DNA of 64,000 bases from NCBI RefSeq assembly GCF_002088235.1, contig NZ_AQQV01000001.1, forward strand, positions 682,001 to 746,000, in the 5' to 3' direction. Source of the stretch: Oceanococcus atlanticus. GTDB taxonomy: Bacteria > Pseudomonadota > Gammaproteobacteria > Nevskiales > Oceanococcaceae. A model generated the notes under the pieces. The model did not search any database. It was not told the DNA's origin and was given only the letters and a program-made list of their open reading frames with translations. Below are positions 62,491 to 64,000 of the stretch, one piece after another; the stretch's first letter is position 1, and each line of letters begins with the position of its first letter. The translations under genes and the position numbers were made by a program.

Positions 62491-64000
62491 TCAGGCGTCA
62501 CGAAACTGCAGCTTGGCCAAGCGCGCATACAAACCGCCCTGAGCGAGCAGTTCCTGATGCGTGCCGCTGGCCACCACCTGCCCCTGATCCATGACCACGA
62601 TGCGATCGGCGCTGCGCACCGTGGCGAGACGATGGGCGATAACCAGACTGGTGCGCTCGCGCGTCAGCTCATCCAGGGCCTGCTGGACGGCCTGCTCGGA
62701 TTCGGCATCCAGCGCACTGGTGGCCTCATCCAGCAACACCACCGCTGCGTTCTTGAGCAGCGCCCGGGCGATGGCGATACGTTGCTTCTGCCCGCCTGAC
62801 AAACGCACCCCGCGCTCGCCGAGAAAACAGGCATAACCGTCCGGCTGCGCACGAATGAATGCATCGGCGGCCGCGTGTTGTGCGGCATGCTCGACCTCTT
62901 CATCGCTTGCATCCAGACGCCCATAACGGATGTTACTCATGGCCGTGTCGGCAAACAGCACAGGCTCTTGCGGCACGATGGACAGGCGCTCGCGAACCTC
63001 GCCCGGCAGACACTGCGCAATGTCCTGGCCATCCAGGCGGATTTGACCGCCCTGGATATCGTAGAAGCGCTGGAGCAGTTGAAACACCGTGCTCTTGCCG
63101 GCACCCGAAGGCCCGACCAAGGCAACGGTTTCGCCAGGCCTGATGTGCAGGCTGAAGTCACGCAAAACCTGACGCTGCGGTTGCGAGGGGTAGGCAAAAT
63201 GCACAGCTTCAAACTGAATGTCACCGCCACAACGCGCCGGCAAAGCTTGCGGCTTCGCCGGCACCTGCAGGGCTAACGGCGTATCAAGCAATTCAATCAA
63301 GCGTTCCGTGGCGCCGGCCGCGCGCTGAATTTCGCCCCAGCTCTCACTCAACGCGGCCAGCGCACCACCGGTAAACAGTGCATACAACAGGAACTGCCCG
63401 AGCTCGCCAGGACTCATGCGCCCATCCATAACCGCCTGTGCGCCAAACCACAGCACCAGCACGATGGCTCCGAACATCAGCAAAATGGCCAGAAACGTCA
63501 GTATGGCGCGGCTGCGTATCCGTCGAAGGGCCGTCGTAAATGCGCTCTCGACCGCACGTGCGTAGCGCGCCGATTCGAAACCCTCGCGGTGAAAAGACTG
63601 CACCGTGTTCATCGCGCTGAACACCTCTTGCGCAGTCGAGCTGGTATCGGCCACACGGTCCTGACTGGCCCGCGATAGCTCTCGAACTTTGCGCCCGTAG
63701 ACCAGAATCGGCACCAGCACGATAGGAATCAGCAGCAGAATCATCATGGTCAGCGGGGGGCTCGTGACCATCAGCATGAGCAAACCGCCGAAAAACAGCA
63801 GCACATTGCGCAGCACAATCGAAACACTGGAGCCAATAACCGTTTGGATCAGCGTGGTATCGGTGGTTAAGCGGGACAACACCTCGCCGGTCCGCGTCGT
63901 CTCAAAAAACACCGGGCTCATGCTCAGCACATGGGTGTAAACATCCTGACGCAGATCAGCAATCAGGCGTTCACCTATCCAGGTCACCCAGTAGTAGCGC
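62491..64000 (-). CDS. MsbA-type ABC exporter, 5' end cut by window edge
   Basis: Fused permease-ATPase of the lipid and multidrug exporter type; 502 visible residues, with the N-terminal membrane segments beyond the window (families are about 590 residues). The visible frame starts RYYWVTWIGERLIADLRQDVYTHVL, continues through the later membrane helices and ends in an ATPase domain with Walker A VGPSGAGKSTVFQLLQRFYD, signature VRLSGGQKQRIAIARALL and Walker B VVLLDEATSALDAES. The apparent start at 63987 is an internal GTG, not a true start. The substrate cannot be told from sequence. Confidence 0.92.
   Translation of the reverse strand, partial: RYYWVTWIGERLIADLRQDVYTHVLSMSPVFFETTRTGEVLSRLTTDTTLIQTVIGSSVSIVLRNVLLFFGGLLMLMVTSPPLTMMILLLIPIVLVPILVYGRKVRELSRASQDRVADTSSTAQEVFSAMNTVQSFHREGFESARYARAVESAFTTALRRIRSRAILTFLAILLMFGAIVLVLWFGAQAVMDGRMSPGELGQFLLYALFTGGALAALSESWGEIQRAAGATERLIELLDTPLALQVPAKPQALPARCGGDIQFEAVHFAYPSQPQRQVLRDFSLHIRPGETVALVGPSGAGKSTVFQLLQRFYDIQGGQIRLDGQDIAQCLPGEVRERLSIVPQEPVLFADTAMSNIRYGRLDASDEEVEHAAQHAAADAFIRAQPDGYACFLGERGVRLSGGQKQRIAIARALLKNAAVVLLDEATSALDAESEQAVQQALDELTRERTSLVIAHRLATVRSADRIVVMDQGQVVASGTHQELLAQGGLYARLAKLQFRDA

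Overview
This window is a high-GC chromosomal segment from a gammaproteobacterium. The best evidence is gene order. Running from 33.3 kb down to 13.2 kb on the minus strand, it keeps the arrangement of the E. coli 94-minute region: queG / nnr-tsaE-amiC-mutL-miaA-hfq-hflX-hflK-hflC-yjeT-(hisZ)-purA / rnr-rlmB / rpsF-rpsR-rplI / dnaB. The pcnB-folK-panB-panC-panD and rpsP-rimM-trmD-rplS operons are also intact. A hisZ gene next to purA, no priB between rpsF and rpsR, and a class GN sortase pair point away from enterics, towards an environmental or marine lineage (Chromatiales, Nevskiales or Salinisphaerales type). The order-level placement is an inference.

Layout. 1-8.9 kb holds housekeeping genes: htpG (nearly complete, with a very good heat-shock promoter), the rpsP operon, ffh, ypjD, corB and radA. 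9-13.2 kb is a plus-strand phospho-signalling module: a CHASE2 receptor Ser/Thr kinase, a PP2C phosphatase and an FHA protein. 13.2-33.3 kb is the conserved replication, translation, RNA-modification and repair block, with one tRNA-Leu(CAG) that has its own promoter and terminator. 33.3-39 kb holds pgi, the pantothenate genes, folK and pcnB; pcnB has no ATG and probably starts at AUU, as E. coli pcnB does.

39.1-49.9 kb is an eleven-gene minus-strand chemosensory operon: cheW, DUF2802, STAS, cheY, cheA, cheW, a PAS-containing MCP, cheR, cheD, cheB and a second MCP. No flagellar gene is visible. 50-51.4 kb has a small lipoprotein and a cNMP-binding/EAL phosphodiesterase. 51.4-53.6 kb has an outer-membrane barrel plus FecR-domain pair of unknown role, and NnrU follows.

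54.4-62.5 kb is the most distinctive accessory region. A CreBC two-component system is divergent from a VIT-VWA surface protein and its dedicated Gram-negative sortase. The shared intergenic region carries a 9/10 match to the CreB-binding direct repeat. A very large lipoprotein with alpha/beta-hydrolase motifs follows, then a DUF1579-like lipoprotein and a truncated MsbA-type ABC exporter at the window edge.

No insertion sequence, prophage, CRISPR array or rRNA was seen, and no gap without a gene exceeds about 220 bases. Coordinates were read by hand from the sequence. Homology calls rest on recognised motifs and gene order, not on database searches.
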